A stretch of DNA of 64,000 bases, taken from Cryptomeria japonica. Lineage: Eukaryota; Streptophyta; Pinopsida; Cupressales; Cupressaceae. Numbering within the stretch: the first letter of the stretch is position 1; every line of letters starts with the position of its first letter. The position numbers and the translations under genes are program-made. Positions 35,240 to 47,105 of this stretch are shown piece by piece. Under the pieces are notes generated by a model, which saw only the letters and a program-made list of their open reading frames with translations, made no database searches and was not told where the DNA came from. The stretch spans positions 341,732,717 to 341,796,716 of the forward strand of contig NC_081414.1 in assembly GCF_030272615.1 (NCBI RefSeq). Reading direction: 5' to 3'.

Positions 35240-36362
35240 AAATGGCTAGGATAGCAGAACAAGACATAATGTTGAAATAGTCATTAGCTTCTCCATAAGT
35301 TGGACTACATGCATCACCCCATCTCCCATGTAGAAGTTATTCCCAATTGATGGTCTGAGTAATGTACCTCATTAGTCGATCGGCCCAAATATGGGATACA
35401 TTATCTTCAGTCCATAGAATATTAGTTGTTAGCCTCCATGACAATGACATATAAATCTTGGTGATGTTAATCAAACCAAGATTCAAAATGATAGCCAATG
35501 TTGACTCGATCACGTTGACAGTCTAAAAATTCAATGTCTTAATTTCATGCTCTCTAGAATCTTCTTACACATTGCCTAGATGAATACCATACTCTTATAG
35601 CCTCATCATTCTCTTTGATGGATTTCAATGCATCGGTGATCTTCAAAGGAATCTTTTTTGCAAAATCCAGTCATACGTAAAAAACCCTTGTAGCTATTTA
35701 TAGGCATGATACTAGGAATGATGGGTTACTTGATGCTAATTTCTCAACAATCATTCACAAACTTTGGGAAGATGCCCGTGTCATAAAATAACCATGTAAT
35801 TATTAAATTTGCACCTGCATCAACCTTTGATTTCAAGTAAGCCAAATCATTTTTATAATCTTTTTCAGTAGCTCCCTCTTCACTCACAATCATATCATGA
35901 TGAGCCTCTGGATAGGCAACAACTATAACTCCAAATTAGTCACCATACTTTAATCTAATGTGTTTAACTAGATCAAGAGAAGGGGCAAATCCACCTTTAA
36001 CTTGAACAAAATTGTTTTGTCCATGTAGAGGGTCTCCACAAAGAGCTAATACATTCTAAAAGCCATTTTATTTGATCTTCTCCAAGGCATGAGCAATTTT
36101 CTCCACAAGCATGTTTGTGCAAGTTAAATGCATCATGGATTCTACACAAATCATGTTCTGCATCTTGTTAGCAATGTAAGAGTGAGATCCATGGTGGATC
36201 CTCCAACACCACATGTAATGTCACATAATTTAGGCTGATGCTCCACAATTCTCTCGAATAGATTGCCAATACATTCCTTTGTTCTTGGAGATAAAAAAAC
36301 TCAAAAGAAAATATTACCTTGCTCCCCTTCTCTACATTTTGCAACTTCTCAATTTCCTTCAT
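35240..36362 (-). pseudogene. MTHFR: Processed-type pseudogene of methylenetetrahydrofolate reductase (N-terminal part)
   Basis: On the minus strand, MKEIEKLQNVEKGSK starts at 36362, followed by FSFEFF, the conserved N-terminal strand of MTHFR. Further blocks are [133 protein letters not shown] and HGRWGDACSPTYGEANDY. MTHFR reduces methylene-THF to methyl-THF in one-carbon metabolism; these blocks cover the FAD-binding barrel and the start of the linker. The C-terminal domain (roughly 250 residues of about 600) is absent. Blocks run on without introns over about 1.1 kb, so a reverse-transcribed origin is likely. Stops (K-stop-NGF-stop-NVLAL, YGD-stop-FG and others) and frameshifts show it is dead. 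A functional host gene must lie elsewhere. Confidence 0.9.
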
Positions 36363-37503
36363 TTTTCCACCCCAATTTTGAAAAATACACACTTGCTGAA
36401 AGGAAGAAAATGGGTCTACTACCAACACAAAACAACAAAACAGAACGCACGACACTCTACTGATCATTGGAAAGGCACAAAAATAAATAACTTTTGAATG
36501 ATTATAGTAGGGATTTTCTAATAATTTTTGCACTAGCAGTAGCAAGCGCTTTTAAGGGACATTTTTTGTTTCTTTTGTTATGTTTTAAATCTTCTTTTCT
36601 TAAGCTCAAATCTACTTTTTTACTCAATTTTTTATCTATGCTTGTTTATCTATAGAAGATTTCTCAGATGGTAACCATTATTATTGTCGTCCCTTAATCT
36701 TCGCACACTTAGAATAATAATTTATAATTCATGTGACCTATAGAATAGCTTTGATAAAACAGTTAATAACTGTTTAGTAATTTAGCTCTTAAGGTGGTCC
36801 CTTAATCTTTGCACAAACAGTTCTTAGTTTGTTTTCTCTAAAGTTCTGCCTTCCAAACTAGCGGCAGTTATGTTTTATTCTTCAATGTAGTGAAATGTTC
36901 CCTTTTTGGCCATACTTGTGGGGACTTTGAATAGAGAAGAAACCCAACAAAAATAATTGTATTTCTATAGAATGAATTTCTTGCAATTTTCATTTCAGCT
37001 TTCTAATGAGACTGTGGTTCACTTTGGACTAAAGAATATAATAAAGGATAAAATGATAGGTTTTGAAGAGATTTTGAAAAAAATAAAATAAAAATAAAAT
37101 GTTCGTAAAATAAAGGGCAAGTTTATATAAGAAAAAAGAGAATTTGAGGGATGTTAAAATGATTATGTGTTTTTTTGTTAAACAAATTTCATCAAGATTT
37201 ATATCTAATTTTGTTTATTAATCATTTTTATATAATTTAATTTATCAATTGTTATTTGTGTTTAAATCAAACATTCTTGTATGTTGTTTTTGAGTACTTA
37301 TTTTCTTTAACATTAATAGTGGATTCTATAGTTATTATGATAGAGTGTCATGCTCAACATCATTTTAAAAAAAAAAATTGTAATGGATTTTAAGGATCAG
37401 TATTTTAGATCACGGTCAATGATAATTCAAGTTTTGAAAATGTAAATTTTTATCAAGTTTTCAAAAACTAATTTTTTCAAAGATAGGAGCACAATGCAAG
37501 GAT
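36363..37503. other. Stretch without a gene
   Basis: AT-rich. TCCCTTAATCTTYGCACA occurs twice, at about 36690 and 36808. The portion next to 36362 may include a 5' UTR remnant of the MTHFR copy. Nothing else is seen. Confidence 0.4.
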
Positions 37504-38043
37504 TGTTGAACACTATCAGATGCTTAGAGGGGGCTGAATCGACATGAACTAAAATATTACCAATTTAAGATGCTTGAAACACATTATTCATTCATATCGA
37601 TATGTAGGAATGTAAATAGCATAAATAGTAAATGCATCACCACAAGAACACTAGATTTTTATGTGGAAAACCCAAACTAGAAAAAACCATGGTGAGAATC
37701 TAACTCACAATATGTATATCAACTATTTACAATGAATATGGCCATCGGTCAAAGAGCTTACTACTCCAAACTTGCTAACTAAGGCGCACAACCTTAGGCA
37801 AGATACAAAAGGGGACTTGCTCAACAGAAGATAACTTCTTCAAGGAAAGAGACAATATTTTTCTAGTTACAATATGAAATATACTATGAACTATAATGGA
37901 AAGAGAATCTAACAAATATTGATAATAGTTCCCAGTTTAAGCACTCATTTGACTCCTCTGATATATCTCTAGATCTCTAATTAGTTTCAGGTTCACACTA
38001 GTTTTGCACTTTGTCTTTTCTTATCACCACACCATTGTGTGTG

Positions 38044-38074
<31 letters not shown>

Positions 38075-38200
38075 TACAAAGAAATTTTGATGTATTTATA
38101 CCATTTGGACCAATTGTATACTGATGGTTAGTAAAAATTATCTAGCAAAAATTTGCATGCCTTAGGTTAAAAGTGGGTCATCTAGATATTATATTGTTTT
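37504..38200 (-). repeat. LTR remnant of a copia-type element
   Basis: The plus strand starts TGTTGAACACTATCAG, followed by GAGGGGGCTGAATC, then ATGTGGAAAACCC and AAAAACCATGGTGAGAA. The order matches the copia-1/2 LTRs (TGTTAGGATAACC, GAGGGGGGTGAATC, ATGGAAAACCC, AAACCACGGTGGGAA). It is a minus-strand LTR, either solo or a fragment; the other boundary was not found. Confidence 0.5.
38036..38075. repeat. Compound (GT)n(TA)n microsatellite
   Basis: About 17 bases of GT repeats run directly into about 23 bases of TA repeats. Confidence 0.9.
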
Positions 38201-39074
38201 CTCTCTTGCGTTTTAGGCTTAGGGTTTAGGGTTTTATGGATTTTGTTTAAGTCTTGGTAAGATCCCCTAAACTTGTTATGAACTCGTGTTTCTTTTTCAC
38301 CTAATCCTGAGGATTCTAGTAATGTTGGCAGGGCCTTTTCTATACCCTAGGTGTTTATTTGTTGTGTGGGTCCTAACTTTCCCAAGTATGTGTTTCGATT
38401 TTCCTAGACAAGTCCCTTTTCAAGTTTTAGCCGGCATATTTGTGATAACAGTCGGGCTACTAATGTTTTCCATTGTCTGCATGTGTCTTAATGAATGGAG
38501 ATCTTTTAATCATGATCAGAAAACATGCTCAGTTGCTAAACGACTAGAGAAGGTACACACTATGGCTAGCAGTATAAAGTTCAGACAGATTCGATGGTTC
38601 TCGCTATCCCACGGTAGAAAGTGCTCAGAAGTTAATGATCGCAACATTGTGAGATGATACCATGTGTCTAAGGTAGGCTAAGAGAAGCCAGATGGAGGGA
38701 CCACTGACATCAATGACAAGGATGATGAGTTGGAGATGTTGTGTCATGCATTGATTTCTCTGCTTGCCACGAAAGATGGTCAATGTTAGATTAACTAGTA
38801 TAGATCGTGTGATGTGCCATCATGGAAAGGATAAATGATACAGTTTCAAAATTGGTTCAAATATGAATTCGAGTTGTTTTTCACTTGTGCGAGTAGTAAT
38901 GGTGAACAATATGGTGATGCCTGATCCCAGAATAGCAATAAAAGACTTTTGAATTATTTTCGATTCACAAAGCAATTCAAAAGTAACAAGAAGGCGATTC
39001 CAGAGTCGAAGAAAATTTGAGTGAGCTATCACAATGAAGAATTAAGGTTTATTCAGTGCTTTCAAAGTTGTAAG
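38201..39074. other. Stretch without a supportable gene
   Basis: A 123-codon frame at 38286-38657 is hydrophobic at its N-terminus, matches nothing recognised and has no related copy here. CTGACATCAATGACAA (38704-38719) is a version of the near-palindrome otherwise tied to LTR junctions, so this may be eroded LTR DNA. Confidence 0.4.
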
Positions 39075-40311
39075 TGTTAGGATAACCATTGAATAACTGA
39101 GAGGGGGGGGGGTTGAATCAGTTGTTAACAGATTATATTAGTTAATCCACTTAATAACCTTTAACTAGAGCACATAAACATTGAATATCAGAATAGCAGG
39201 AGTAGATACTGATAAGCAATAAAACTTAAGAACGAAACAAATAATTAACACAATGCAACCATACCACATAAAACCATGATTTGTATGTGGAAAACCCAGA
39301 AAGGGAAAAATCATGATGGGAAGCCTACCCACAGTCAGATGATACTTTTGTAGGAAGTATGTGATATAATAAGGAGCCTGCACATGCAGGAAGGCACACT
39401 TCCTAGAGCATACTGCTCATTACAGAAGAGTCTCACTAACTACAGAGAGGTTATAACCACCTCGATATAATTGGACAACAATCCAAAAGAATGAACTGTT
39501 AGAGATAACATCTACCATGCCTGATTACACTCTCAGTTAAGCTCAATACCGGAGGCTTTTGACCTCTTCCTTAATCCCAATTCAATCATCTATGATCGAC
39601 CAAATCTCCTTCACATATAATATTACATTGCATGACCACGATACATGATCTACAATGAGATCTTACATCATTTATACAAACCCTAAGACCTAAACCAATT
39701 AGGTCAGCCACCTAAAAGATATTACAATAAGATCATTACATACACCCATATTACAATGATATGGCATGTTGGCTTAAGACCAAAAAAACAATAACCAATC
39801 CATAAATCATCCCGATAATGTGTAAAGAACACGTTAACATGATACCGGTCCATAACCTAGATAGGTACCAGACCTAATCTGGGTCCACCATGCCAAAGCA
39901 ATGTCTTCAATCAGTTGAGGCACGGTCAAAGAACATCTTCAGCATCCTGAAATCCATCTAGAAGCCACACCGACACCACTTATGCATCTTATCCAAGATT
40001 CTCAATAAAAGCTCTACCGGTAAAATATTAAACTCACGCCGATAAGGGTTTACAAGAGTGTATGATAGCATCTGATTACCAAGTCAATACCAACTAACCA
40101 AAATATGCTCCAGAAGAATGTAACACATAAAACCAAATATACTCCATTGATCCAAACATGTCGGAAGTGTCCAACAGATGGTCCCTTCTGCCAATAACAC
40201 TAGATCTTGTGTCGATGACCAAAATGCTAGTAACCAACCATAACAGCTAGTGTTGACATCAATGACAAAACATCAATGCAACACATAATCAATTCATTCA
40301 TAATGCCAACA
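39075..40311 (-). repeat. 3' LTR of copia-2 (1,237 bp)
   Basis: Plus strand from TGTTAGGATAACC to ATAATGCCAACA. It aligns end to end with 9636-10882. It contains a G9 run at about 39106-39114, a TATA-like ATTTATA at 39670-39676 (minus TATAAAT), CCGATAAGG/ACCGGT words and the near-palindrome at 40253-40268. Confidence 0.9.
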
Positions 40312-40709
40312 ATCTCCCCCTTTGGCATTGATGCCAACACTAGATGTGAAAAACATCTAAGTACCAAGAAATGCCAAACAAGTCTCCCCCTGTGGAAGAC
40401 AACCAACAATCTCCTATATATAGCTCTAAATATCAATAACTCTCCCCCTGTAAATAATATCTTTGTAAAGTTTTGAATTTATTTTTCACATCACTATCTC
40501 TCCCCCTCTGATATCAATGCCAGAAATAAGACAAAAATATCAAAGGAAGAATCTAAGCCTCTGAATCTCAAAGATAACTACTCCCCCTGAGTAGTAGCAC
40601 CACACATCAATGCTAGAATGAATAGTATCTCTGATAATTCATGTCAGACTGATGACAAACTGTATCAATCAAGTCTCTATCAGAGGGGCAGAAACCCCTA
40701 TCCTAAATC
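40312..40709 (-). repeat. Purine-tract array between RNase H and 3' LTR
   Basis: TCTCCCCCT on the plus strand (AGGGGGAGA on minus) occurs at about 40313, 40383, 40442 and 40499, with CTCCCCCTGAG near 40582. The first, next to the LTR, is the polypurine tract. The perfect inverted repeat TTGGCATTGATGCCAA lies at 40322-40337. There is no coding sequence. Confidence 0.85.
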
Positions 40710-42480
40710 TCAAATACTCAATGATTTCTTAGATAGTGGTTTAGTGAATATATTTGCAATCTTCTCTTTAGTGTTCACATAAACCAATTTGACTTCTTTT
40801 CCTTCTACCTTGTCCTTCAGATAGTTATATTTTATTGATATGTGTTTAGTCTTAGAGTGAAATACTGGATTCTTAGACATGTCAATACATGCAGAGTTAT
40901 CATAGTAGATAACTACCGGTTCACTACAATTTACCTTCATATCTTTCAACATTTGCTTCATCCACAAGACTTAAGTGCAATTAGTTGTTGCTGCAACATA
41001 CTCAACTTCTGTAGTAGATAAAGAAATGCATGACTGTTTTTTGTTGATCCATGAAACCAGTTTCTTTCTAAGAAAGAAAGCTCCACCAGAAGTGTTCTTG
41101 TCATTAGTATCTCCTGGCCAAACTGAATCACTATATGCACATAAAGTGAAGTCATCATCTATAGAATACCATAAGCCATATTCTGTTGTTCCTTGCAAAT
41201 ACTGGAATATCCTCTTTACTGCACATTCATGATTTTCTTCAAGATTACTTTGATATCTTGAAACAATACTCACTGCATTCATAATATCTAGTCTAGTCTG
41301 AGTTAGATACAACAAGCCACCAATCATAGACTTATACCTTGTCAAATTTACTAGTGTAGATGTATCTTTGATAGATAATTTATCACTTGTCACCATAGGA
41401 GTACTTACCAGTTTGGAATTATCCATACCAAACTTCTTCAACAATTCCCTTAGATACTTAGTTTGACAGATAAAAATGCCTTTGTCAGTTTGAGTAATCT
41501 GCAAACCTAAGAAATATCTCATCTCACCAATCATGGACATTTCAAATTCATTCTTCATATTATTAGAGAATTCTATGCACAATTTATCTTCTCCTCCAAA
41601 AATGATACCATCGACAAATACTTCAATAATCAGAATATCATCATCAGTGATCTTATAATATAAATTACTATCAACACTGCCTTTAGTAAAACCAAGCTTC
41701 AAAAGATATTTATCCAACCATGCATACCAAGCTCTAGGAGCTTGTTTCAATCCATATAAAGCTTTCCTTAATCTGCAAACCATATCTTTATCATCTGTCA
41801 GTGAAAATCCATCAGGTTGCTCAATGTATACCTCTTCCTCAAGTTCACCATTCAAAAATTCACATTTAACATCCATTTGATAGACCTTATAGTTCTTATA
41901 AGTTGCATAAGCAACAAATAATCTAACAACTTCAATTCTAGCTACAGGTGCAAATGTCTCACCATAATCAATTCCTTCCATTTGAGAATATCCTTTATAA
42001 ACCAATCTAGCTTTGTTACTTACAACTTGACCATCCTCATTTAGTTTATTTTTAAAAACCCATTTAGTTCCAATAACATTCTTATTTTTAGGTTGGGGAA
42101 CTAAAGTCCAAGTCTCATTTTTCTCTATCTAATCTAATTCATCTTCCATAGCCTTTAACCAATGTTTATCTTTACAAGATTCAATAACAGATGTCAGTTC
42201 AATTTGAGAAATAAGACATACCTCTTCATTTGCTAGTCTTATTCTTGTCATAACTCCCTTGTTCCTATCTCCATTGATTTGATCTTCAGAATGATTTAAC
42301 CTTACATACCTTGTTGTCTTCTGAACTCTAGGTTCACTGTTCAGATCATCAGTCATAGTTGAATTTTTTATTGTAATGGTGTAACTGTCTCATTTTCCTA
42401 TACCAGTTGAGGCATTGTCAGTTCAATTATGATCATTTCCACTATTGGTTCCCTGTCATATGATATAGATTGATTTTTGT
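40710..42480 (-). pseudogene. Copia-2 reverse transcriptase and RNase H
   Basis: From 42356 down: ESCKDKHWLKAMEDELD, a stop near 42129, then [36 protein letters not shown], a catalytic box [17 protein letters not shown] and a copia RNase H with [17 protein letters not shown] stop at 40968 follows, then LWMKQMLKDM and HSKTKHISIKYNYLKD. The box is normally YVDDIIFG, so the second catalytic Asp is Gly here. All pieces from 42356 to 40710 share one frame. The enzyme would copy element RNA into cDNA; this copy should be inactive because of the lost Asp and two stops. Confidence 0.92.
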
Positions 42481-42481
42481 A

Positions 42482-43603
42482 TTACTCATCCACTTTCACA
42501 TTAGTGCTGTCCATAATTTTCTGCAATCTTTTGTTATAACATCTATATGTTTTTCTTTGAATTGAATATCCAAGAAATATTCCTTCATCACATCTAGGAT
42601 CAAACTTCTTAATTGAATCATCCCTTTTGATATAACATTTACTTCCAAAAATTCTGAAATATTTAACAATATGTGTATGTCCAAACCACAATTCATAAGG
42701 GGTCTTACCTGTTTCACCTTTGATGTGAACTCTGTTGAATGTGTAGACTATTGTACTCACTGCTTCTCTCCAGTAGATGTGAAGTAATTTGGCTTCCATC
42801 ATCATGGATCTTTCTGAATCCAAAATGGTTCTATTCTTCCTTTCCACTACTCCATTCTGCTGAGGAGTCCGAGGTGCAGATAACTGTCTCCTAATTCCAT
42901 TTGTCTCACAATAGCTGTTAAATTCATGAGAAGTGAACTCACCCTCTTGATCTGATCTTAGACATTTGATTTTCAATCCAGTTTTTGTTTCTACCTTTGC
43001 TTTAAAGATCTTGGATTTCTCAAAATCTTCAGACTTCTCCCTTGGAAAATTCACCCACATCATTCTACAATAATCATCAATTATTAGCATGAAATACCTA
43101 TCACCTTGAAATCTTCTAGTCCTTGTTGGACCACATAAGTCAGTATAAATCAAATCAAGCACATCATTAGATTTATCATGTATGTTCTTAAAATAAGTTC
43201 TAACTCGCTTTCCCAATTGACATTCCTTACATAACAAATTATGAGGCTTCATAATCTTAGGTATATCTCTAACTGCCTTAGTTGAACTGATCTTAATAAT
43301 ACAATCAAAATTAACATGGCACAACCTGTTATGCCTTAACCAACTCTCATCAATATGAGAAATCAAACATGCCTTATTACCAGTGTTCAAGTGAAAGATA
43401 TTGCCTCTAGTTTGAATAGCAGTTGCAATCTCCAAACTAGTTTTGTTAATGATTTTGCATTTTCTATCTTTGAATTGAAGTTGGAATCCCTTGTCCGCCA
43501 ATTGACCAACACTCAAAATATTATGCTTAAAACCTTCTACATAATAGACATTATCAGTATTATGCTTACCATTTAGAGAAATAGTACATCTACCTTTTAT
43601 CAT
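42482..43603 (-). CDS. Copia-2 integrase ORF, uninterrupted (373 codons)
   Basis: A continuous minus-strand frame from 43603 to 42482. It starts with the end of protease (MIKGRCTISLNGKH), then the HHCC zinc site (LCHVNFDC, CKECQLGK) and the catalytic core: YTDLCGP (first Asp), CLRSDQEGEF (second Asp), NGVVERKN (Glu), then GKTPYELWFG, KRDDSIKKFDPR and GIFLGYS. All three catalytic acids are present. Integrase joins cDNA ends to host DNA in the nucleus. The frame is part of a polyprotein, so its first Met is arbitrary; it is preceded in frame by a stop in the protease region. It is the only long intact domain of copia-2, and that may be chance. Confidence 0.88.
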   Translation of the reverse strand: MIKGRCTISLNGKHNTDNVYYVEGFKHNILSVGQLADKGFQLQFKDRKCKIINKTSLEIATAIQTRGNIFHLNTGNKACLISHIDESWLRHNRLCHVNFDCIIKISSTKAVRDIPKIMKPHNLLCKECQLGKRVRTYFKNIHDKSNDVLDLIYTDLCGPTRTRRFQGDRYFMLIIDDYCRMMWVNFPREKSEDFEKSKIFKAKVETKTGLKIKCLRSDQEGEFTSHEFNSYCETNGIRRQLSAPRTPQQNGVVERKNRTILDSERSMMMEAKLLHIYWREAVSTIVYTFNRVHIKGETGKTPYELWFGHTHIVKYFRIFGSKCYIKRDDSIKKFDPRCDEGIFLGYSIQRKTYRCYNKRLQKIMDSTNVKVDE

Positions 43604-43940
43604 ACATGCTTTATCATCTCCAAATATGACTTAACCACCATTGTATTCTTGCAAGGATAGAAATTTCCTTTTATCTCTAGTCATATGATGCGAGAATCCA
43701 CTATCAATTACCCATTCATCCTAATCTTCAAATTTTGTTGCTAGGGCCTTTTCTTCACTCTTGATAGCCAGTTCTGGTTCATCTTCCTTTAAAGCATAGA
43801 ACACCCATTCCTTTCCATTGCCGAATTCACTAGCAGAGTCTGATGTCGGTTCATCCTCATAGTCATCACTTACTCCTTCCTCATCCGCTATGTAGCACTG
43901 TTTTCTTTTCTTAAATCAATATTTGTTTTGATTAAGCTTA
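43604..43940 (-). pseudogene. Copia-2 protease region
   Basis: The minus strand gives an acidic linker and KEWVFYALKEDEPE, then EWVIDSGFSHHM near 43715-43680. Cys of the usual DSGCSHHM is Phe, while the catalytic Asp remains. Stops occur just before DEWVID and after LQEYNGG. Together with integrase it forms the middle of pol. Confidence 0.8.
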
Positions 43941-44772
43941 AATGATTTCTTAACTCTCACTTCAAATCTTGCATTCCTTTCAGGGCATCTAGATGCAAAA
44001 TGACCAATCTTATTGCATGGAAAACATTTAAAAGGTGATTTTCCTTCATACTTACTTCCTGTCAGTCCTTTAGGTACTCTTCTAGAAAATAAGGCTTCAA
44101 GTTGCTCAAATTATTCATCCTCTTTCCTCATATCTTCCAATTATTTTTCATATAAGGCTTTCCAATCACTCTTGCCAGTTGATGATGATGATGCATGAAA
44201 AGCAGGTTCAGACTTTGCAGCTCCAGAAGATCCAAATTTTTCAAGTTCAAAAGCAAACAATTTCCCAATCAGAATGTCTCTATTAACTGAAGTGTTTGTC
44301 ATTGTTCTCAATTCATTAATTGCAGTTGCCTTCATCTTGTAAGCTGGTGGATAGGCTCTCAAGACTTTGGAAACTATTTCCTCTTCACTCAGAGATCCTC
44401 CGCAATATTGAATTCCCATAACAATCTCATTTACTCTTTCAATAAATACAACAATTCTTTGATTATCTTTCATCTTCAAGTTTTCATATCTTACCTAGTA
44501 ACCATAATGTTTAGCAATTTGACAGTAGGATCACCTTCATTTAGAGTTTGCAATTTATCCCACATAACCTTTGCCGATGATTTATTAGTCAATCCCATGA
44601 CTTGTTGATCAATAAGTGCACACAAGAGAGCTTCTCTAGCTCTATAATCATTTTCAATATTCTTGTCCAAGTCTGCAGGAGCAAGATTTCCAGATGTCGG
44701 ATCATAAGGTGTATATCCTTTCTTAGTGATCTCCCAAATATCCTTACCAAGACATCTAAGATGAGTCTCCAT
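43941..44772 (-). pseudogene. Copia-2 gag with zinc knuckle
   Basis: METHLRCLGKDIWEI at 44772, LRCLGKDIWEITKKGY, SAKVMWDKLQTLNEGD, a frame change near 44490-44515, MERVNEIVMG-like ERVNEIVMGIQYCGG, then YPPAYKMKATAINEL and CFPCNKIGHFASRC (about 44035-43990). It aligns with copia-1 gag over its length. Stops near 44140 and 44110 interrupt it. Confidence 0.87.
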
Positions 44773-44909
44773 TCGGATTTTTCATATCCCATAATTTGTT
44801 CAATCAAGCTTAGGGATTTTTCTTCTGAAAATAGTTGTTGGTGGATTTGAAGTATTAGTTACCATAGGATCTACCTCAAGCAGTTAAGCTTCTGCAAAAG
44901 AGGACCAAA

Positions 44910-44921
44910 GCTCTGATACCA
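44910..44921 (-). other. Primer-binding site, tRNA-iMet (copia-2)
   Basis: The minus strand reads TGGTATCAGAGC, an exact match to the canonical site, two bases from the LTR end. Confidence 0.92.
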
Positions 44922-44923
44922 AT

Positions 44924-45470
44924 TGTTAGGATAACCAGTGAACAATTGCTCAGGGGTGGGGTAAATCAGTTGTTTATAAATTCTATCAATTAATCCACTT
45001 ATTAACCTTTAACTGGAGCACATAAACATCGAATACCGGAATAGCAGAAACAAATACCGGTAAGAAATAAAACTTAAGATTGAAACAGAGAATTTACACA
45101 ATGCAACTATACCACATAACACCATGATTTGTACGTTGAAAACCCGGAAAGGGAAAAACCACGGTGGGAAGCCTACCCATAGTTAAATGATACTTCTATA
45201 GAAAGTATGTGATACAATAAGGAGCCTGCATATGTAGGAAGGCACACTGCCTAGAGCGTACTGCTCATTACAAAAGAGTCTCAGTGACTACAAGAGATTA
45301 TAACCACCTCGAGATAATTGGACAACAATCGAAAAGAATGAACTGCCAGAGATAGCATCTACCATGCCTGATTACAGTCCTGGTTAAGCTCAATACCGGA
45401 GCCTTTGACCTCTTCCTTAATCCCAATTCGATCACCTATGATCGACTAAATCTCCTTCACATATGAAATT
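44924..45470 (-). repeat. Truncated 5' LTR of copia-2
   Basis: Plus strand from TGTTAGGATAACCAGTG. It matches 39075-39615 and then diverges after TCTCCTTCACATAT at about 45470. U5, R and part of U3 remain. Confidence 0.85.
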
Positions 45471-45789
45471 ATGTACTAAATGTAAAAGTATGAATGGATT
45501 TCAAACTTAGTTTTTTTTACACAAAACATAAATGTGCAAGAAAATACTAATTATTAGATATGCTTGGTTGCTTCTCCTTATTGGTTGGCTATCTCACATC
45601 TTCACACAAAGTGTATATGTGTACAAAAACCTTTATTTATTGATAAACAACATTTATGACTTGTATTATTTTTTGAGAATTTAGAACAATTGACTTCATA
45701 CCTAAATTAACTATGTCTAGAACCATTTGAAAAATAAATTTACATTTTAAAATGATTAGTAGAAGTTTGATTCAATCAAATTTACGTGT

Positions 45790-45791
<2 letters not shown>

Positions 45792-45874
<83 letters not shown>
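45792..45874. repeat. (AT)n microsatellite, about 83 bp
   Basis: An uninterrupted alternation of A and T. The Tyr/Ile frames over it are artefacts. Confidence 0.97.
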
Positions 45875-45879
<5 letters not shown>

Positions 45880-47100
45880 CAAAATAATTGCTAAAAAAAC
45901 TTGTCCTCTTTTAATACAAGTTGTAACGATATATGTTGAGTAAGCTATACTATAATCATAGCTAACAATATCAATTAATATGCATGAATAAATATAATTC
46001 ATTTATTTGTATTAATAACTTGTTCACATTTAAATTTTTCATATTATTTTGAATTCCCATATATTATTAAATAAATTATTTTGAATTTTATTAGCCTTAA
46101 AAAATTATAAAAATAAAAAAATAAAAAATAAAGAATTTAAACTTTTTCATCATAAAAATAGAAAAATAAAGAAACATTTCATGTTTGAATGTTGGAAACT
46201 TGGAACCACAAAACATCCAAACTATTAAATATCTACTTAAAAAATAATTATTAAAAAAATGAAAAGATTTCAAGTAATTCCTACACCACTTATTCAATAA
46301 ATCTTTGAATGATTAATAATTGAACATTCCATAAACCATTTTAATCTCATAAAAGTAATAAAAAATCATTTCACACGTAATATTGACTTATGTATGGGAA
46401 GGTAGTCTTCTTAGTGCGTAGGAAAATAAGAAAAGAAATAAATGGTGAAGGTACAAGTGAGAGACCCGCTACAATTAAAGTCTTTGTCCAGAGTTAAAAT
46501 GAGTCTGCCAACATTGAATCTGTAAAAATGCCAAACCAATCTACATCGTTATCTAACTATGACGTCACCTGTCATGTAATCACAGAACATAACTTTACCA
46601 ACTTTCCAAACTTCCGAATTTTATGAAACACTTTCGAAACTTTCACTCTCTTCTATCATATTTATTTTCAATTAAGAGAGCTTTTAAATTTATAATCTAT
46701 ATTAAAGTATAGAGGAATATATTAAATATATTCTTGACTTCAAATTTTAAAAAATAAGAGTCTAGGGATAGAATTTTACAGTAGATTGGATATTTGGTAT
46801 AATTTGTTCAGATTCAAAGGATGAATTGGATTATTACTTAGATCTTAAATTAAAGTGGGTTAATTATGTCGAGAGGTGTTCTTATACACTCAACGTAGAA
46901 TTAAAATGAAATATTCAATCTAAACAAAAAAATGAAATATTCTATATAAACAAAAAGAAATGCTTAGTATTCCTAAAAGTCACATATTTCAAAAGCTGAA
47001 TGGTTATACATTGTTTGCACATATGTATTTGTTTCTCTATTTAGCATTTCGCATGTACGAGTTTGAGGCCATCTTGGAGATTACCATTGGTTAAAACATG

Positions 47101-47105
47101 TAAAT
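47101..47105 (+). other. Target-site duplication TAAAT (left)
   Basis: TAAAT immediately precedes the LTR start and is repeated exactly at 62603-62607. Confidence 0.92.

Larger units (their letters stand above)
39075..45470 (-). mobile_element. Copia-2: nearly complete Ty1-copia element
   Basis: Minus-strand order is a truncated 5' LTR (about 45470-44924), primer site, gag, protease, integrase, RT-RNase H, purine-tract region and full 3' LTR (40311-39075). It is the same family as copia-1. The 5' LTR matches the 3' LTR only to about 45470, so roughly the first 700 bp of U3 are lost and a target duplication cannot be tested. Order PR-IN-RT-RH identifies Ty1-copia. Confidence 0.92.
45471..47105. 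other. AT-rich stretch without a gene
   Basis: It holds the (TA)n run listed separately and otherwise AT-rich sequence with no long frame or recognised domain. GAGTTTGAGGCCATCTTGGA at about 47060 has a near copy at about 62649, just beyond the gypsy element. Confidence 0.5.

Noticed and set aside
38218-38235. Telomere-like TTAGGGTTTAGGG
   Set aside because: Only about two units; a short telo-box-like word, not an interstitial telomere.
38286-38657. 123-codon frame with hydrophobic start
   Set aside because: No recognised domain, no neighbouring gene signals and no related copy; could be chance.
45752-46002. Tyr/Ile repeat proteins on both strands
   Set aside because: Produced by the (AT)n microsatellite.
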